64,000 nucleotides of DNA from Parahaliea aestuarii (lineage in GTDB: Bacteria; Pseudomonadota; Gammaproteobacteria; Pseudomonadales; Halieaceae): positions 682,001 through 746,000 of the forward strand of contig NZ_VRYZ01000001.1 in assembly GCF_008064635.1 (NCBI RefSeq). The letters run 5' to 3'. How positions within the stretch are numbered: the stretch's first letter is position 1; each line of letters begins with the position of its first letter. The notes beneath the pieces are model-generated. The model had not been told where the DNA came from. It was given only the letters and a program-made list of their open reading frames with translations, and ran no database searches. Shown one piece after another: positions 1 to 8,490 of this stretch. Position numbers and translations under genes: made by a program.

Positions 1-797
1 ATCAGATCCTGCATTACGAACACCGCCAGATTCACCGGGATCGCCAGGCTGATACCGATGCCGGTGGGGGAGGCGGCGCGACCCTGGTCGCCGGCCGTGT
101 AGATCAGGGTGTTGATGCCGAGCAGGCGGCCCTGGGTATCGACCAGGGCGCCACCGGAATTGCCCAGGTGAATGATGGCGTCGGTCTGGATGTAGTCTTC
201 GTAGGTATTGCGCTGCAGGCCGTAGCGGCCGAGGGCCGAGACAATACCCTGGGTGACCGAGTTGCCGAAGCCCAGCGGGTTGCCGATAGCCAGTACCACA
301 TCGCCAACCCGGGTGTCTTCCGAGTTGCCGAGTTCCACCGGCTGCAGATGGGGCAGGTCGATCTTCAGTACGGCCAGGTCGGTGGCCGGGTCAGTGCCGA
401 TCACCCGGGCCTTGGCCAGGCGGCCGTCGTGCAGCAGCACCTGGATGGCGTCCACCTGGCTGATCACGTGGTTATTGGTGAGGATGTGTCCCTCCTCGGT
501 CATGATGACGCCGGAGCCGAGGGACTGCTCGATGCGCTGACGCTGTTCCCGGGGCGGGTTGAAGCGGTTTGAAAACAGGTCCTCGATGCGCGGGCGGCGC
601 TGTTCCGGCACCAGCCGGGCGGTGTAGATATTGACCACTGCGGGGCTGGCATTGCGCACTGCAAGGGCGTAGCTGACCGATTCCGGCGCCAGCGGTTCAC
701 TGTGCCGGGGTGGAAGCACGTAGCGGTCGAGGAACAGCAGGGCCGCGAACAGGCCGGCCAGGGCAGGCCAGGTGATGAATTTCAGGGTGTCTTTCAT
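1..797 (-). CDS. DegS/AlgW-type periplasmic serine protease (3' part missing)
   Basis: Inner-membrane-anchored trypsin-like protease of the HtrA family; DegS/AlgW members start the sigma-E/AlgU envelope stress response by cutting the anti-sigma factor. The reverse strand reads 265 codons from ATG at 797 and leaves the window at base 1, so the PDZ domain is not seen. Residues 8-24 form one hydrophobic anchor with no clear cleavage site, which favours DegS/AlgW over soluble DegP. The catalytic triad is visible: H110 in TNNHVI, D140 in ATDLAVL and S214 in GNSGGAL. The segment before the serine reads QTDAIIHLGNSGG, where relatives usually have INPGNSGG or INHGNSGG. It is transcribed divergently from the Nif3-like gene with about 100 bp between them. 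Confidence 0.9.
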   Translation of the reverse strand, partial: MKDTLKFITWPALAGLFAALLFLDRYVLPPRHSEPLAPESVSYALAVRNASPAVVNIYTARLVPEQRRPRIEDLFSNRFNPPREQRQRIEQSLGSGVIMTEEGHILTNNHVISQVDAIQVLLHDGRLAKARVIGTDPATDLAVLKIDLPHLQPVELGNSEDTRVGDVVLAIGNPLGFGNSVTQGIVSALGRYGLQRNTYEDYIQTDAIIHLGNSGGALVDTQGRLLGINTLIYTAGDQGRAASPTGIGISLAIPVNLAVFVMQDL

Positions 798-898
798 GGT
801 GTCCGCGTGTGTGGTCAGCGGCCGCATTGTATATGATGCGCCCCTGCACTGTCCTGTCGGGGCAGTGGGTTCGATATCGGAAAGGGAGAGAGCGCTTT

Positions 899-1657
899 AT
901 GCCAGTCAGTCTGCGGGAACTTCAACAGGAGCTGGATCGCCTGCTGCAGCCGCGCCAGTTTCACGACTACTGTCCCAACGGCCTGCAGGTGGAGGGGCGG
1001 CCCCAGGTGCGGCGTCTGGTTACCGGGGTGACGGCCAGCCAGGCGCTGGTAGACGCGGCCATCGACTGGCGGGCGGATGCCATCCTGGTCCATCACGGCT
1101 ACTTCTGGAAGGGCGAAGCCCCGGTGGTCACGGGCATGAAGCGACGCCGCCTCGCTGCGCTACTGGGGGCGGATGTCAGCCTGCTGGCCTACCATCTGCC
1201 GCTGGATGCCCACCCGGAGCTGGGCAACAACGCCTGTCTCGGGCGCTTGCTGGGCATTGAGGAGAGCGAACCGCTGCACCCCGGTGGCGAAGGTGTGGGC
1301 AGCGTGGCGACCCTGGACGAGCCGCTGAGCGCGGGCGACTTTGTCGATCGCCTGCGCGAGCTGGCCGGGCGCGAGCCGCTGCATATCGGCGACCGCGAGC
1401 GCGAAGTGCAGCGGGTGGCCTGGTGTACCGGGGCGGCCCAGGGCTACATCGATGCCGCGCTGGCGGTCCGGGCCGACCTGTACATCACCGGTGAGGCCTC
1501 AGAACAGACGGTTCACACGGCGCGTGAGGAGGGCATCGACTTTATCGCCGCCGGCCACCACGCCACCGAGCGCTACGGGGTGCAGGCGGTGGGTGAGAGC
1601 ATGGCGGAGCGCTTCGACCTGCAGCACCGCTTTATCGACATCGAAAACCCGGTCTGA
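899..1657 (+). CDS. Nif3-like dinuclear metal centre protein (YbgI family)
   Basis: A 252-residue protein of the Nif3/YbgI (DUF34) family: toroidal hexamers with a two-metal site, proposed to act as a GTP cyclohydrolase I type 2-like or repair hydrolase, with the true role unsettled. Metal-ligand motifs of the family are present: HHGYFWKG near residue 65, YHLPLDAHPELGNN near 100, and a C-terminal GHHATERYG. The ATG at 899 is chosen because a GGGAG Shine-Dalgarno lies 7-12 bases upstream and the protein then begins MPVSLREL as in relatives; an in-frame start at 809 would add 30 unrelated residues. It lies beside the DegS/AlgW-type protease gene, an arrangement also seen in Pseudomonas-like genomes. 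Function is inferred from family only. Confidence 0.9.
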   Translation: MPVSLRELQQELDRLLQPRQFHDYCPNGLQVEGRPQVRRLVTGVTASQALVDAAIDWRADAILVHHGYFWKGEAPVVTGMKRRRLAALLGADVSLLAYHLPLDAHPELGNNACLGRLLGIEESEPLHPGGEGVGSVATLDEPLSAGDFVDRLRELAGREPLHIGDREREVQRVAWCTGAAQGYIDAALAVRADLYITGEASEQTVHTAREEGIDFIAAGHHATERYGVQAVGESMAERFDLQHRFIDIENPV

Positions 1658-1689
1658 GATTGGGTTGTCCGGCCGGCCGCGCCGCGGGG

Positions 1690-2163
1690 TCAGGACTTGC
1701 CTTCTGCCTCGCTCTCGGCTTTCTCGCGCTTGACCCGCTCGAGGCCGAACTCTTCGTTCAGCATGCCTTTTTCTTCGGGGGATGACTTCGGCGCATAGTC
1801 CAGCGGTGGCTGGATGTTGGCCAGGTGGGGAGGGATTTCGGCGTCGTCGCCGGCGCTCTGCAGCCGCTCCAGGGAAATCGGGCCCTGGCCCTGACACAGG
1901 GTGGCGGCGCCGGTGGCCAGGTGGTTGTGCACGTCGCGGTAGCTGTCGGTCAGGTTGTTGAGCAGCTTGGCCGTCTTGGAAAAATGCTCAACCACTTCGT
2001 CTTCATAGGCACGCTTGTCCTGGATTACCTGATCCAGTTTGCGTTCCACTTCGCGGGACTTTTTGCCCTCGGCGGAGCTGCGGCGGCCCGCCAGCAACCC
2101 GAGCCCCAGCCCGACAAGCAGGCTGACGACGGCCGAAGCGACGACGATGGTTAAGCTATACAC
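1690..2163 (-). CDS. zapG: ZapG / YhcB family membrane coiled-coil protein (DUF1043)
   Basis: A 157-residue inner-membrane protein. Members of this family (YhcB, ZapG) help link cell division and envelope growth. The N-terminus is one transmembrane segment (about residues 3-24) ending in AGRR, followed by a charged coiled coil (residues 28-75) and a proline-rich acidic tail. The GTG at 2163 is chosen because GAGGAA lies 8 bases upstream and the membrane segment then begins at once; upstream in-frame codons give low-complexity sequence. It is divergent from zapE, a common pairing in gammaproteobacteria. No enzymatic motif is seen, as expected. Confidence 0.87.
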   Translation of the reverse strand: MYSLTIVVASAVVSLLVGLGLGLLAGRRSSAEGKKSREVERKLDQVIQDKRAYEDEVVEHFSKTAKLLNNLTDSYRDVHNHLATGAATLCQGQGPISLERLQSAGDDAEIPPHLANIQPPLDYAPKSSPEEKGMLNEEFGLERVKREKAESEAEGKS

Positions 2164-2243
2164 GCGGTAATTCCTCACTGGCCAGGTACAACAGGCTGGC
2201 CAGTATACCCGAATCAAGGCCCGACTAAAGTGGGCGGCGCCCT

Positions 2244-3434
2244 GTGGATTGCCTTCCGCGCGGTCGCTGGGTAAAGTTGGCCGCTTTCCTGAACCACCCG
2301 CCAGCACTGCGCGAGCCTTCCGCCTTGACCCATTCGTCCTCCAGCCCCCTGCAACGCTACCAGCACGACCTGAAACGCGAGGGGTTCTCCTACGATGCGG
2401 CCCAGGAGCAGGCGGTCATCAAGCTGCAGGACCTGTACATGCGCCTGCTGGCGCGACGCCGGGAAGCGGCTGGCCTCGGGGGGCTGTGGCGGCGCCTGAA
2501 GCGGGAGCAGCCGGAACCGGAAAAGGGGATCTATTTCTGGGGCGGGGTGGGGCGCGGCAAAACCTACCTGGTGGATACCTTCTACGATTGCCTGCCCTTC
2601 GAGGACAAGCTGCGCGTGCATTTCCACCGTTTCATGCAGCGCGTGCACGCCGATCTGAAAGATCTCGACGGCGAGAAAAATCCGCTGGAGCATGTGGCGG
2701 ATCGCCTGGCCAGCGAAACGAGTGTGATTTGCTTCGATGAATTCTTTGTCACCGACATCGCCGATGCGATGATCCTCGGCGGGTTGATGCAGGCGCTGTT
2801 CGCCCGCGGCGTGAGCCTGGTGGCAACCTCCAATATCGTGCCCTCGAAACTGTATGAGAATGGTTTGCAGCGCCAGCGCTTCCTGCCGGCCATCGCCCTG
2901 ATCGAGCGCTACACCGAGGTGGTCAACGTCGATTCGGGGGTGGACTACCGCCTGCGCACCCTGCAGCAGGCCGAGCTCTACCACTACCCCCTGGACGAGG
3001 CGGCCGACACCAGCCTGCGCCAGAGTTTCGAGCAGCTGGCGCCGGAGCCGGGCAAGCACTGGGAGCGCATCCAGGTCAACGGCCGCTATATCACCTGCCG
3101 CTGCCTGGCGGATGACGTCGCCTGGTTCGACTTTGTCGAACTCTGTGACGGCCCGCGCTCGCAAAACGACTACATCGAGCTGGCCCGGGACTTCCAGGCG
3201 GTACTGATTTCCGGGGTGCCGGCCATGGGGCGGGCCAATGACGACGCGGCGCGGCGCTTTGTGAACCTGGTCGACGAGTTCTACGACCGCAACGTCAAGC
3301 TGGTGCTGGCGGCGGACCGGCCGCTGCTGGAGCTGTACGCCGGCGGCCGGCTCGAGTTCGAATTCCAGCGCACGGTATCGCGCCTGCAGGAGATGCAGTC
3401 CACCGAGTACCTGGGGCGGGAACACCGCCCTTGA
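2244..3434 (+). CDS. zapE: ZapE cell division ATPase (AFG1-like)
   Basis: P-loop ATPase of the AFG1/ZapE family that associates with the Z ring. Walker A is clear in GGVGRGKTYLVD, Walker B in ICFDEFFVTDIADAM, and the C-terminal part keeps the family pattern (FDFVELCDGPRSQNDY). From ATG 2244 the protein is 396 residues. The homologous part starts near SPLQRYQHDLKREGF, so the TTG at 2325 (369 residues) is equally plausible; neither start has a convincing Shine-Dalgarno. It is divergent from zapG, and the next gene, rplM, has its own promoter. Confidence 0.9.
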   Translation: MDCLPRGRWVKLAAFLNHPPALREPSALTHSSSSPLQRYQHDLKREGFSYDAAQEQAVIKLQDLYMRLLARRREAAGLGGLWRRLKREQPEPEKGIYFWGGVGRGKTYLVDTFYDCLPFEDKLRVHFHRFMQRVHADLKDLDGEKNPLEHVADRLASETSVICFDEFFVTDIADAMILGGLMQALFARGVSLVATSNIVPSKLYENGLQRQRFLPAIALIERYTEVVNVDSGVDYRLRTLQQAELYHYPLDEAADTSLRQSFEQLAPEPGKHWERIQVNGRYITCRCLADDVAWFDFVELCDGPRSQNDYIELARDFQAVLISGVPAMGRANDDAARRFVNLVDEFYDRNVKLVLAADRPLLELYAGGRLEFEFQRTVSRLQEMQSTEYLGREHRP

Positions 3435-3543
3435 GGCGCCGCAGGGGGCGGGTCCAGTGATGGCTTTGGCGGGGCTGCCGGGGCGCCGGTCAGGGGGCGG
3501 CTGCCGGTGGAACTAAGTGCCGAATTTTCTTTTGGTTTTCCGC

Positions 3544-3572
3544 TTGAAATGGGTATGCGCATTAAGTAGTAT
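3544..3572 (+). promoter_or_regulatory. Probable sigma-70 promoter of rplM-rpsI
   Basis: TTGAAA (3544-3549) and TAGTAT (3567-3572) are separated by 17 bases and lie 42 bases upstream of the rplM ATG. The intergenic region 3435-3613 otherwise contains no gene. Confidence 0.6.
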
Positions 3573-3613
3573 TCGCGTCCTTGAAATTGGAGCCCTCCAA
3601 GAGGCAGTCATTG

Positions 3614-4042
3614 ATGAAAACTTTTAGCGCCAAAGCTGAAGATGTGACCCACGATTGGTTCGTGGTCGACGCGTCTGACAAGACTCTGGGCCGCCTTGCC
3701 AGTGAAATCGCACACCGTCTGCGTGGCAAGCACAAGCCCGAATACACCCCGCATGTGGACACCGGCGATTACATCGTCGTGATCAACGCCGAGAAAGTGC
3801 GTGTCACCGGTGCCAAGGCGAAAGACAAGATGTACCACTCCCACACCGGTTACCCGGGCGGCCTGAAATCGATCTCTTTTGAAAAGCTGATCGACAAGGC
3901 TCCCGAGCGGGTACTCCAGGGTGCGGTCAAGGGCATGTTGCCGCGCAACCCGCTGGGCCGCGCCATGTTCAAGAAGCTGAAGGTGTATGCGGGTGCCGAG
4001 CATCCCCACGCCGCACAGCAGCCGCAAGAACTGAATATCTAA
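3614..4042 (+). CDS. rplM: 50S ribosomal protein L13
   Basis: Ribosomal protein L13 binds 23S rRNA early in 50S assembly. The 142 residues match the E. coli length, with the family signatures [16 protein letters not shown] at the start and [12 protein letters not shown] near residue 100. The ATG at 3614 is chosen by homology ([11 protein letters not shown]); it has an AAGAGG Shine-Dalgarno about 10 bases ahead. It heads a two-gene operon with rpsI, 12 bases away. Confidence 0.97.
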   Translation: MKTFSAKAEDVTHDWFVVDASDKTLGRLASEIAHRLRGKHKPEYTPHVDTGDYIVVINAEKVRVTGAKAKDKMYHSHTGYPGGLKSISFEKLIDKAPERVLQGAVKGMLPRNPLGRAMFKKLKVYAGAEHPHAAQQPQELNI

Positions 4043-4054
4043 CGGAAGCCACTT

Positions 4055-4447
4055 ATGTCAGCTACCCAATACTACGGAACCGGTCGTCGCAAGACCTCCA
4101 CCGCGCGTGTGTTTCTGCAAAGCGGTGCCGGCAACATTACTGTCAACAAGCGTCCGCTGGATGTTTACTTCGGCCGTGAAGTAGCGCGCATGATCGTGCG
4201 TCAGCCGCTGGAGCTTGTCGAGCTGGTCGAGAAGTTCGACATCAATGTCACTGTCGCCGGCGGCGGCAGCTTCGGTCAGGCCGGTGCCATCCGTCACGGC
4301 ATCACCCGCGCCCTGATGGAATACGACGAATCACTGCGTGGCACCCTGCGCGGCGCTGGTTACGTGACCCGCGACGCCCGTGCGGTAGAGCGTAAGAAGG
4401 TCGGCCTGCGCAAAGCGCGCAAGCGTCCTCAGTACTCCAAGCGCTGA
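4055..4447 (+). CDS. rpsI: 30S ribosomal protein S9
   Basis: Ribosomal protein S9, whose basic tail reaches the P-site tRNA. The 130 residues include [15 protein letters not shown] at the N-terminus, [15 protein letters not shown] in the middle and the expected C-terminal [10 protein letters not shown]. It is the second gene of the rplM-rpsI operon and is followed by a strong terminator. Confidence 0.98.
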   Translation: MSATQYYGTGRRKTSTARVFLQSGAGNITVNKRPLDVYFGREVARMIVRQPLELVELVEKFDINVTVAGGGSFGQAGAIRHGITRALMEYDESLRGTLRGAGYVTRDARAVERKKVGLRKARKRPQYSKR

Positions 4448-4491
4448 TTCATTCCGGCGCGCTCCTGTGGGTGCTGCCGGAAAGTCCCGAG

Positions 4492-4523
4492 AACGCCCAT
4501 CCTGGTTCCAGGTGGGCGTTTTC
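4492..4523 (+). terminator. Rho-independent terminator after rpsI
   Basis: Arm AACGCCCA plus CCTGG pairs with CCAGG plus TGGGCGTT around a tiny loop, followed directly by a T run. It ends the ribosomal operon and insulates petA. Confidence 0.9.
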
Positions 4524-4603
4524 TGTATTTCCCCGCTGTTCCAAAAGCCGCTTCAGAAGGCCTCCGAGAGGGCGGAAAACGCTGCAAAATCAAAGCGTTC
4601 TCC

Positions 4604-4632
4604 TTGTCACTTTGGGCTAAAGTCATTACTAT
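4604..4632 (+). promoter_or_regulatory. Probable promoter of petA-petBC
   Basis: TTGTCA (4604-4609) and TACTAT (4627-4632) with a 17-base spacer, 76 bases before the petA ATG and after the rpsI terminator. Confidence 0.5.
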
Positions 4633-4708
4633 TTGCAGCATTTTTCGCAAAGTGGTCCCGGTAGTCTGACAGCCTCTGTCAGCGGACCGACAATAAGGGG
4701 AGAAAAGG

Positions 4709-5305
4709 ATGAGTGGCGATGGCGTGAACACCGGCAGGAGGCGCTTTTTGACGGCGGCCACCAGTGCGGTGGGTGTGGCCGGCGCGGTGGGAATCGCGGT
4801 TCCGTTCCTGGGGTCGTGGAATCCCTCGGCCAAGGCCAAGGCGGCCGGTGCGCCGGTCAAGGCCGATATTGGCAAGCTTGAGCCGGGCCAGATGGTCGTG
4901 GTCGAATGGCGCGGCAAGCCGGTCTATGTGGTGCATCGTACCCCCGAAATGCTCGAGGCCCTGCCCGGCCTGGATGGCAATCTGAAAGATCCCCAGTCTG
5001 AAATTTCCTCGCAGCCGGCCTACATCACCGGCGAGGGGCGCGCAATTCGCCCGGAAATCTTTGTCGCTGTCGGCCTCTGCACCCACCTGGGTTGCGCGCC
5101 GAAGTACCGCCCGGAAGTGGGCGCTGCGGACCTCGGCGGCGATTCCTGGATGGGCGGCTTCTTCTGCCCCTGTCACGGCTCCAAGTTTGACCTGGCGGGT
5201 CGGGTGTATTCCGGCGTGCCGGCTTCGGCCAACCTTGAGGTTCCTCCGTACTCGTATGAAAGCGAGAACGTTCTGGTAATTGGCGTGGATGCGGAGGCTG
5301 CCTGA
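4709..5305 (+). CDS. petA: Ubiquinol-cytochrome c reductase iron-sulfur (Rieske) subunit
   Basis: Rieske [2Fe-2S] subunit of the cytochrome bc1 complex, accepting electrons from ubiquinol at the Qo site on the periplasmic face. It has 198 residues. A twin-arginine signal anchor is seen (RRRFLTAA at 10-17 and a hydrophobic stretch to about 35). Cluster ligands are complete: C124 and H126 in CTHLGC, C153 and H156 in CPCHGS, with the disulfide cysteines C129 and C155. A GGGGAG Shine-Dalgarno precedes the ATG. The stop codon overlaps the petBC start by one base (TGATG), so the two are translationally coupled. Confidence 0.97.
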   Translation: MSGDGVNTGRRRFLTAATSAVGVAGAVGIAVPFLGSWNPSAKAKAAGAPVKADIGKLEPGQMVVVEWRGKPVYVVHRTPEMLEALPGLDGNLKDPQSEISSQPAYITGEGRAIRPEIFVAVGLCTHLGCAPKYRPEVGAADLGGDSWMGGFFCPCHGSKFDLAGRVYSGVPASANLEVPPYSYESENVLVIGVDAEAA

Positions 5306-7344
5306 TGATTAATATGCTGATCGGGGTACGGGACTGGGTCGACGAGCGTCTGCCCATCATGCGCGCCTGGAACACCCACATGGGCAAGTACTACGCGCCC
5401 AAGAACTTCAATTTCTGGTATTTCTTCGGTGTGCTGTCGCTGCTGGTGCTGGTCAACCAGCTGCTGACCGGCATCTGGCTCACCATGAGCTTCAATCCCA
5501 GCGCCGAGGGCGCCTTCGCCTCGGTCGAATACATCATGCGCGATGTCGACTACGGCTGGATTCTGCGCTACATGCACTCCACCGGGGCCTCGGCCTTCTT
5601 CGTGGTGGTTTACCTGCACATGTTCCGGGCACTCCTTTACGGCTCCTACAAAAAGCCGCGGGAACTGATCTGGATCTTCGGCATGCTCATCTTCGTGGTG
5701 CTGATGGCCGAAGCCTTCGTGGGCTATGTGCTGCCCTGGGGGCAGATGTCCTACTGGGGCGCACAGGTGATCATCTCGCTGTTCGGCGCAATTCCGGTGG
5801 TGGGTGAAGACCTGGTGACCTGGATTCGCGGCGACTTCCTGATTTCCGGTGCCACCCTGAACCGCTTCTTCGCCCTGCACGTGGTGGCCCTGCCCATCGT
5901 GCTGCTGGCGCTGGTCGTGCTGCACCTGCTGGCGTTGCACGAAGTGGGGTCCAACAACCCCGACGGCGTCGAGATCAAGAAGCACAAGGGGCCCGATGGC
6001 GTGCCGCTGGACGGTATTGCCTTCCACCCCTACTACTCGGTGCACGACCTGCAGGCCATCGCCGTGTTCCTGTTCATTTTCTGTGGCGTGATCTTCTTCA
6101 TGCCGGAAATGGGCGGCTATTTCCTCGAGTTTGCCAATTTCGAAGAGGCCAACGGCCTGAAGACCCCGGAGCACATCGCCCCGGTGTGGTACTTCACCCC
6201 GTTCTACTCGGTGCTGCGCGCAGTGCCGGACAAGTTCTGGGGCTTCATTGCCTTTGCCGCTTCCGTTGCCATTCCCTTTATCCTGCCCTGGCTGGATCGC
6301 AGCCCGGTCAAGTCCTGGCGCTATCGCGGCAATATCACCAAGGTCATGCTGGTACTGTTCGTTGCCAGCTTCCTGATCCTCGGTGTGCTGGGCGTGAAGG
6401 CGCCGACCGAGGCGCGCACCCTGCTGGCGCAAATCTGCTCCGTCTTCTACTTCGCCTTCTTCCTGCTGATGCCGATCTGGTCCTCCATGGACAAGACCAA
6501 ACCGGTGCCCGAGCGGGTGACCATGGATGGCGGTATGGGCTTCTGGCGCAGCATGGGTGTACTGGCAGTGATCCTGACCCTGACCATCCTGCCATTGAAG
6601 GCGGTGGGCGCTGAATCCGCCCACGCCTGCGGCAGTATCCCCTGTGACGAGTTCACTGCCGATCCTTCTGACAAGGCCTCCCTGCAGAACGGTGCCAAAC
6701 TGTATATGAACTACTGCATGGGGTGTCATTCCCTGCAGTACTCGCGCTACAACCGGGTGGCTGATGATCTCGGCATTCCGGTCGACCTGATGGAGGCGAA
6801 CCTGATCTTCGACCCCTCGGTGAAGATTGGTTCGCTGATGCACAATGCCATGTCCAAGGATGACGCCAAGGTCTGGTTCGGCGCGGCGCCCCCCGATCTG
6901 ACACTGGTCTCCCGCGCGCGCCAGCCCGAGTGGCTGTACACCTATCTCCGCACCTTCTACAAGGACGACAGTCGCCCCTGGGGGGTGAACAACAAAGTCT
7001 TCAAGGATGTGGGCATGCCCCACGTCCTGCTGGAGCTGCAGGGCATGCAGGAATGTGCCATGGGCCCGGTGAAAGCCGCCAATGGCGGGGTCAAGCGCGA
7101 CCCCCTGACCGGCGCTGATATTATGGAAGAGCCCTGCGGTCGCCTGGTGGTGACTGAAGAGGGCAGCATGACGCCGGAGGAATTTGACGGCGCCATGTAC
7201 GACCTGACCAATTTTCTGGCCTACACGGCCGAACCGATAGCCAGCGACCGCAAGCGGATCGGCACATTTGTGTTGCTGTTTATCACCCTGTTTTTTGTCT
7301 TCACCTGGCTGCTCAACCGCGAGTACTGGAAAGACGTACACTGA
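5305..7344 (+). CDS. Fused cytochrome b / cytochrome c1 of the bc1 complex
   Basis: One uninterrupted 679-codon frame encodes both cytochrome b and cytochrome c1, which Pseudomonas and most relatives keep as petB and petC. Residues 1-about 405 are cytochrome b: haem ligands H91/H192 and H105/H206, each pair on two helices 14 apart, and a Qo motif reading PVWY at 293-296 in place of PEWY. Residues 413-436 look like a c1 signal peptide ending AVGA. Then comes c1 with the haem c motif CMGCH (471-475), a C-terminal membrane anchor (652-670) and the tail NREYWKDVH. Fused bc1 genes are known from Bradyrhizobium (fbcH), where the product is cleaved after export. An internal start (ATG near 6523) could also make c1 alone. 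It is coupled to petA. Confidence 0.93.
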   Translation: MINMLIGVRDWVDERLPIMRAWNTHMGKYYAPKNFNFWYFFGVLSLLVLVNQLLTGIWLTMSFNPSAEGAFASVEYIMRDVDYGWILRYMHSTGASAFFVVVYLHMFRALLYGSYKKPRELIWIFGMLIFVVLMAEAFVGYVLPWGQMSYWGAQVIISLFGAIPVVGEDLVTWIRGDFLISGATLNRFFALHVVALPIVLLALVVLHLLALHEVGSNNPDGVEIKKHKGPDGVPLDGIAFHPYYSVHDLQAIAVFLFIFCGVIFFMPEMGGYFLEFANFEEANGLKTPEHIAPVWYFTPFYSVLRAVPDKFWGFIAFAASVAIPFILPWLDRSPVKSWRYRGNITKVMLVLFVASFLILGVLGVKAPTEARTLLAQICSVFYFAFFLLMPIWSSMDKTKPVPERVTMDGGMGFWRSMGVLAVILTLTILPLKAVGAESAHACGSIPCDEFTADPSDKASLQNGAKLYMNYCMGCHSLQYSRYNRVADDLGIPVDLMEANLIFDPSVKIGSLMHNAMSKDDAKVWFGAAPPDLTLVSRARQPEWLYTYLRTFYKDDSRPWGVNNKVFKDVGMPHVLLELQGMQECAMGPVKAANGGVKRDPLTGADIMEEPCGRLVVTEEGSMTPEEFDGAMYDLTNFLAYTAEPIASDRKRIGTFVLLFITLFFVFTWLLNREYWKDVH

Positions 7345-7359
7345 CAGCCCGCAAGGGCC

Positions 7360-7399
7360 GCTGCCCGCGCCGGATGTCTTTGACGGCGGCGCGGGCAGC
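7360..7399 (+). terminator. Long GC hairpin between petBC and sspA
   Basis: GCTGCCCGCGCCG (7360-7372) pairs perfectly over 13 bp with CGGCGCGGGCAGC (7387-7399), with a 14-base loop. No T run follows, so it may be a partial terminator or a transcript-processing structure rather than a classical terminator. Confidence 0.5.
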
Positions 7400-7430
7400 A
7401 ATGCATTTCTGAAAACCTGAGGAATCCCTG

Positions 7431-8063
7431 ATGGGCGTAGTGGCAAAGCGGTCTTCCATGACCTTATTCTCCGACAGCAGCAGTCATTACAGTCACCGCG
7501 TACGTATCGTGCTGGCTGAAAAGGGCGTGACCGTCGACCTGGTCGAAGCGGAAGGCAACCATCCCCCCGCGGAGCTGGCGGACGTCAACCCGGACAACTC
7601 CCTGCCCACCCTGATGGATCGCGACCTGGTGCTGTGGGAATCCCGTGTCATCATGGAGTACCTGGACGAGCGCTTCCCCCATCCGCCGCTGCTGCCGGTG
7701 TACCCGGTTGCCCGCGCCGAAAGCCGCCTCTTCATGCACCGTATCGAGAAGGACTGGTGCGCACTGGTCGACTCCATCCAGAACTCCCGCAGCGACAATG
7801 TGGTCAGCAAGTCCACCAAGGAACTGCGCGAGAGCATCATGGGTATCGCTCCCATCTTCGCCGAGAAGCCCTTCTTCATGAGTGAAGAGTTCACCCTGGT
7901 TGATTGCTGTATTGCCCCCATCCTGTGGCGCCTGCCATCACTGGGTGTGGATATTCGTTCCAGCAAGCAGTCCAAGCCGCTGCTGACCTACATGGATGCC
8001 CTGTTCAATCGCGAATCCTTCCAGGAGAGCCTGACCGAACAGGAACGGGAGATGCGCACCTGA
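7431..8063 (+). CDS. sspA: Stringent starvation protein A
   Basis: RNA polymerase-associated protein with a glutathione S-transferase fold. In E. coli it supports stationary-phase and acid stress transcription. The 210 residues show the thioredoxin-like N-terminal half with HYSHRVRIVLAEKGV and WESRVIMEYLDERFP, then the helical C-terminal half. GAGGAA lies 7 bases before the ATG. It forms an operon with sspB 25 bases downstream, and its position after petABC matches Pseudomonas. Confidence 0.95.
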   Translation: MGVVAKRSSMTLFSDSSSHYSHRVRIVLAEKGVTVDLVEAEGNHPPAELADVNPDNSLPTLMDRDLVLWESRVIMEYLDERFPHPPLLPVYPVARAESRLFMHRIEKDWCALVDSIQNSRSDNVVSKSTKELRESIMGIAPIFAEKPFFMSEEFTLVDCCIAPILWRLPSLGVDIRSSKQSKPLLTYMDALFNRESFQESLTEQEREMRT

Positions 8064-8088
8064 GGCTGCGGTCTGCGGAGTAGCTTCT

Positions 8089-8490
8089 ATGACGCCCAGT
8101 CGTCCCTATATCATGCGCGCCCTCTACGAGTGGATCGTGGACAACGGCTGCACACCGTATCTGCTGGTGGACGCCTCGATCCGCGGTGTCGAGGTGCCGC
8201 GCCAGTATGTGAAAGACGGCCAGATCGTGTTGAACATTTCACCGAGTGCGGTGATAGACCTCAACATCGCCAACGACCTGGTCTACTTCAACGGCCGCTT
8301 TGGCGGCGTGCCAACCGACATCCGCGTACCGGTGAATGCCGTGGTGGGTATCTATGCCCGGGAAAATGGCCAGGGCATGGTGTTCGAGGCGGAAGAGGGG
8401 CCGAATGGCCCTGACGACGACCCCGACCTTCCGCCGGATAACGGCCCCGACAAGCCCGAAGGCCGCCCCTCCCTCAAGATCGTGAAGTGA
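8089..8490 (+). CDS. sspB: ClpXP protease specificity-enhancing factor SspB
   Basis: Adaptor that delivers ssrA-tagged and other substrates to ClpXP. The 133 residues have the folded substrate-binding part first (RPYIMRALYEWIVDNG to VVGIYARENGQG), then an acidic proline-rich linker and the ClpX-binding tail RPSLKIVK at the extreme C-terminus. It lies directly after sspA. Confidence 0.95.
   Translation: MTPSRPYIMRALYEWIVDNGCTPYLLVDASIRGVEVPRQYVKDGQIVLNISPSAVIDLNIANDLVYFNGRFGGVPTDIRVPVNAVVGIYARENGQGMVFEAEEGPNGPDDDPDLPPDNGPDKPEGRPSLKIVK

Noticed and set aside
5173-7446. Very long open frame on the minus strand opposite petBC (over 750 codons), and similar long antisense frames at 2214-3425, 13392-14936, 19908-21815, 29464-31650 and 38936-40603
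   Set aside because: They mirror strong coding genes in high-GC DNA, have His/Gln/Gly-rich composition without recognisable domains and no ribosome sites; they are codon-bias shadows.
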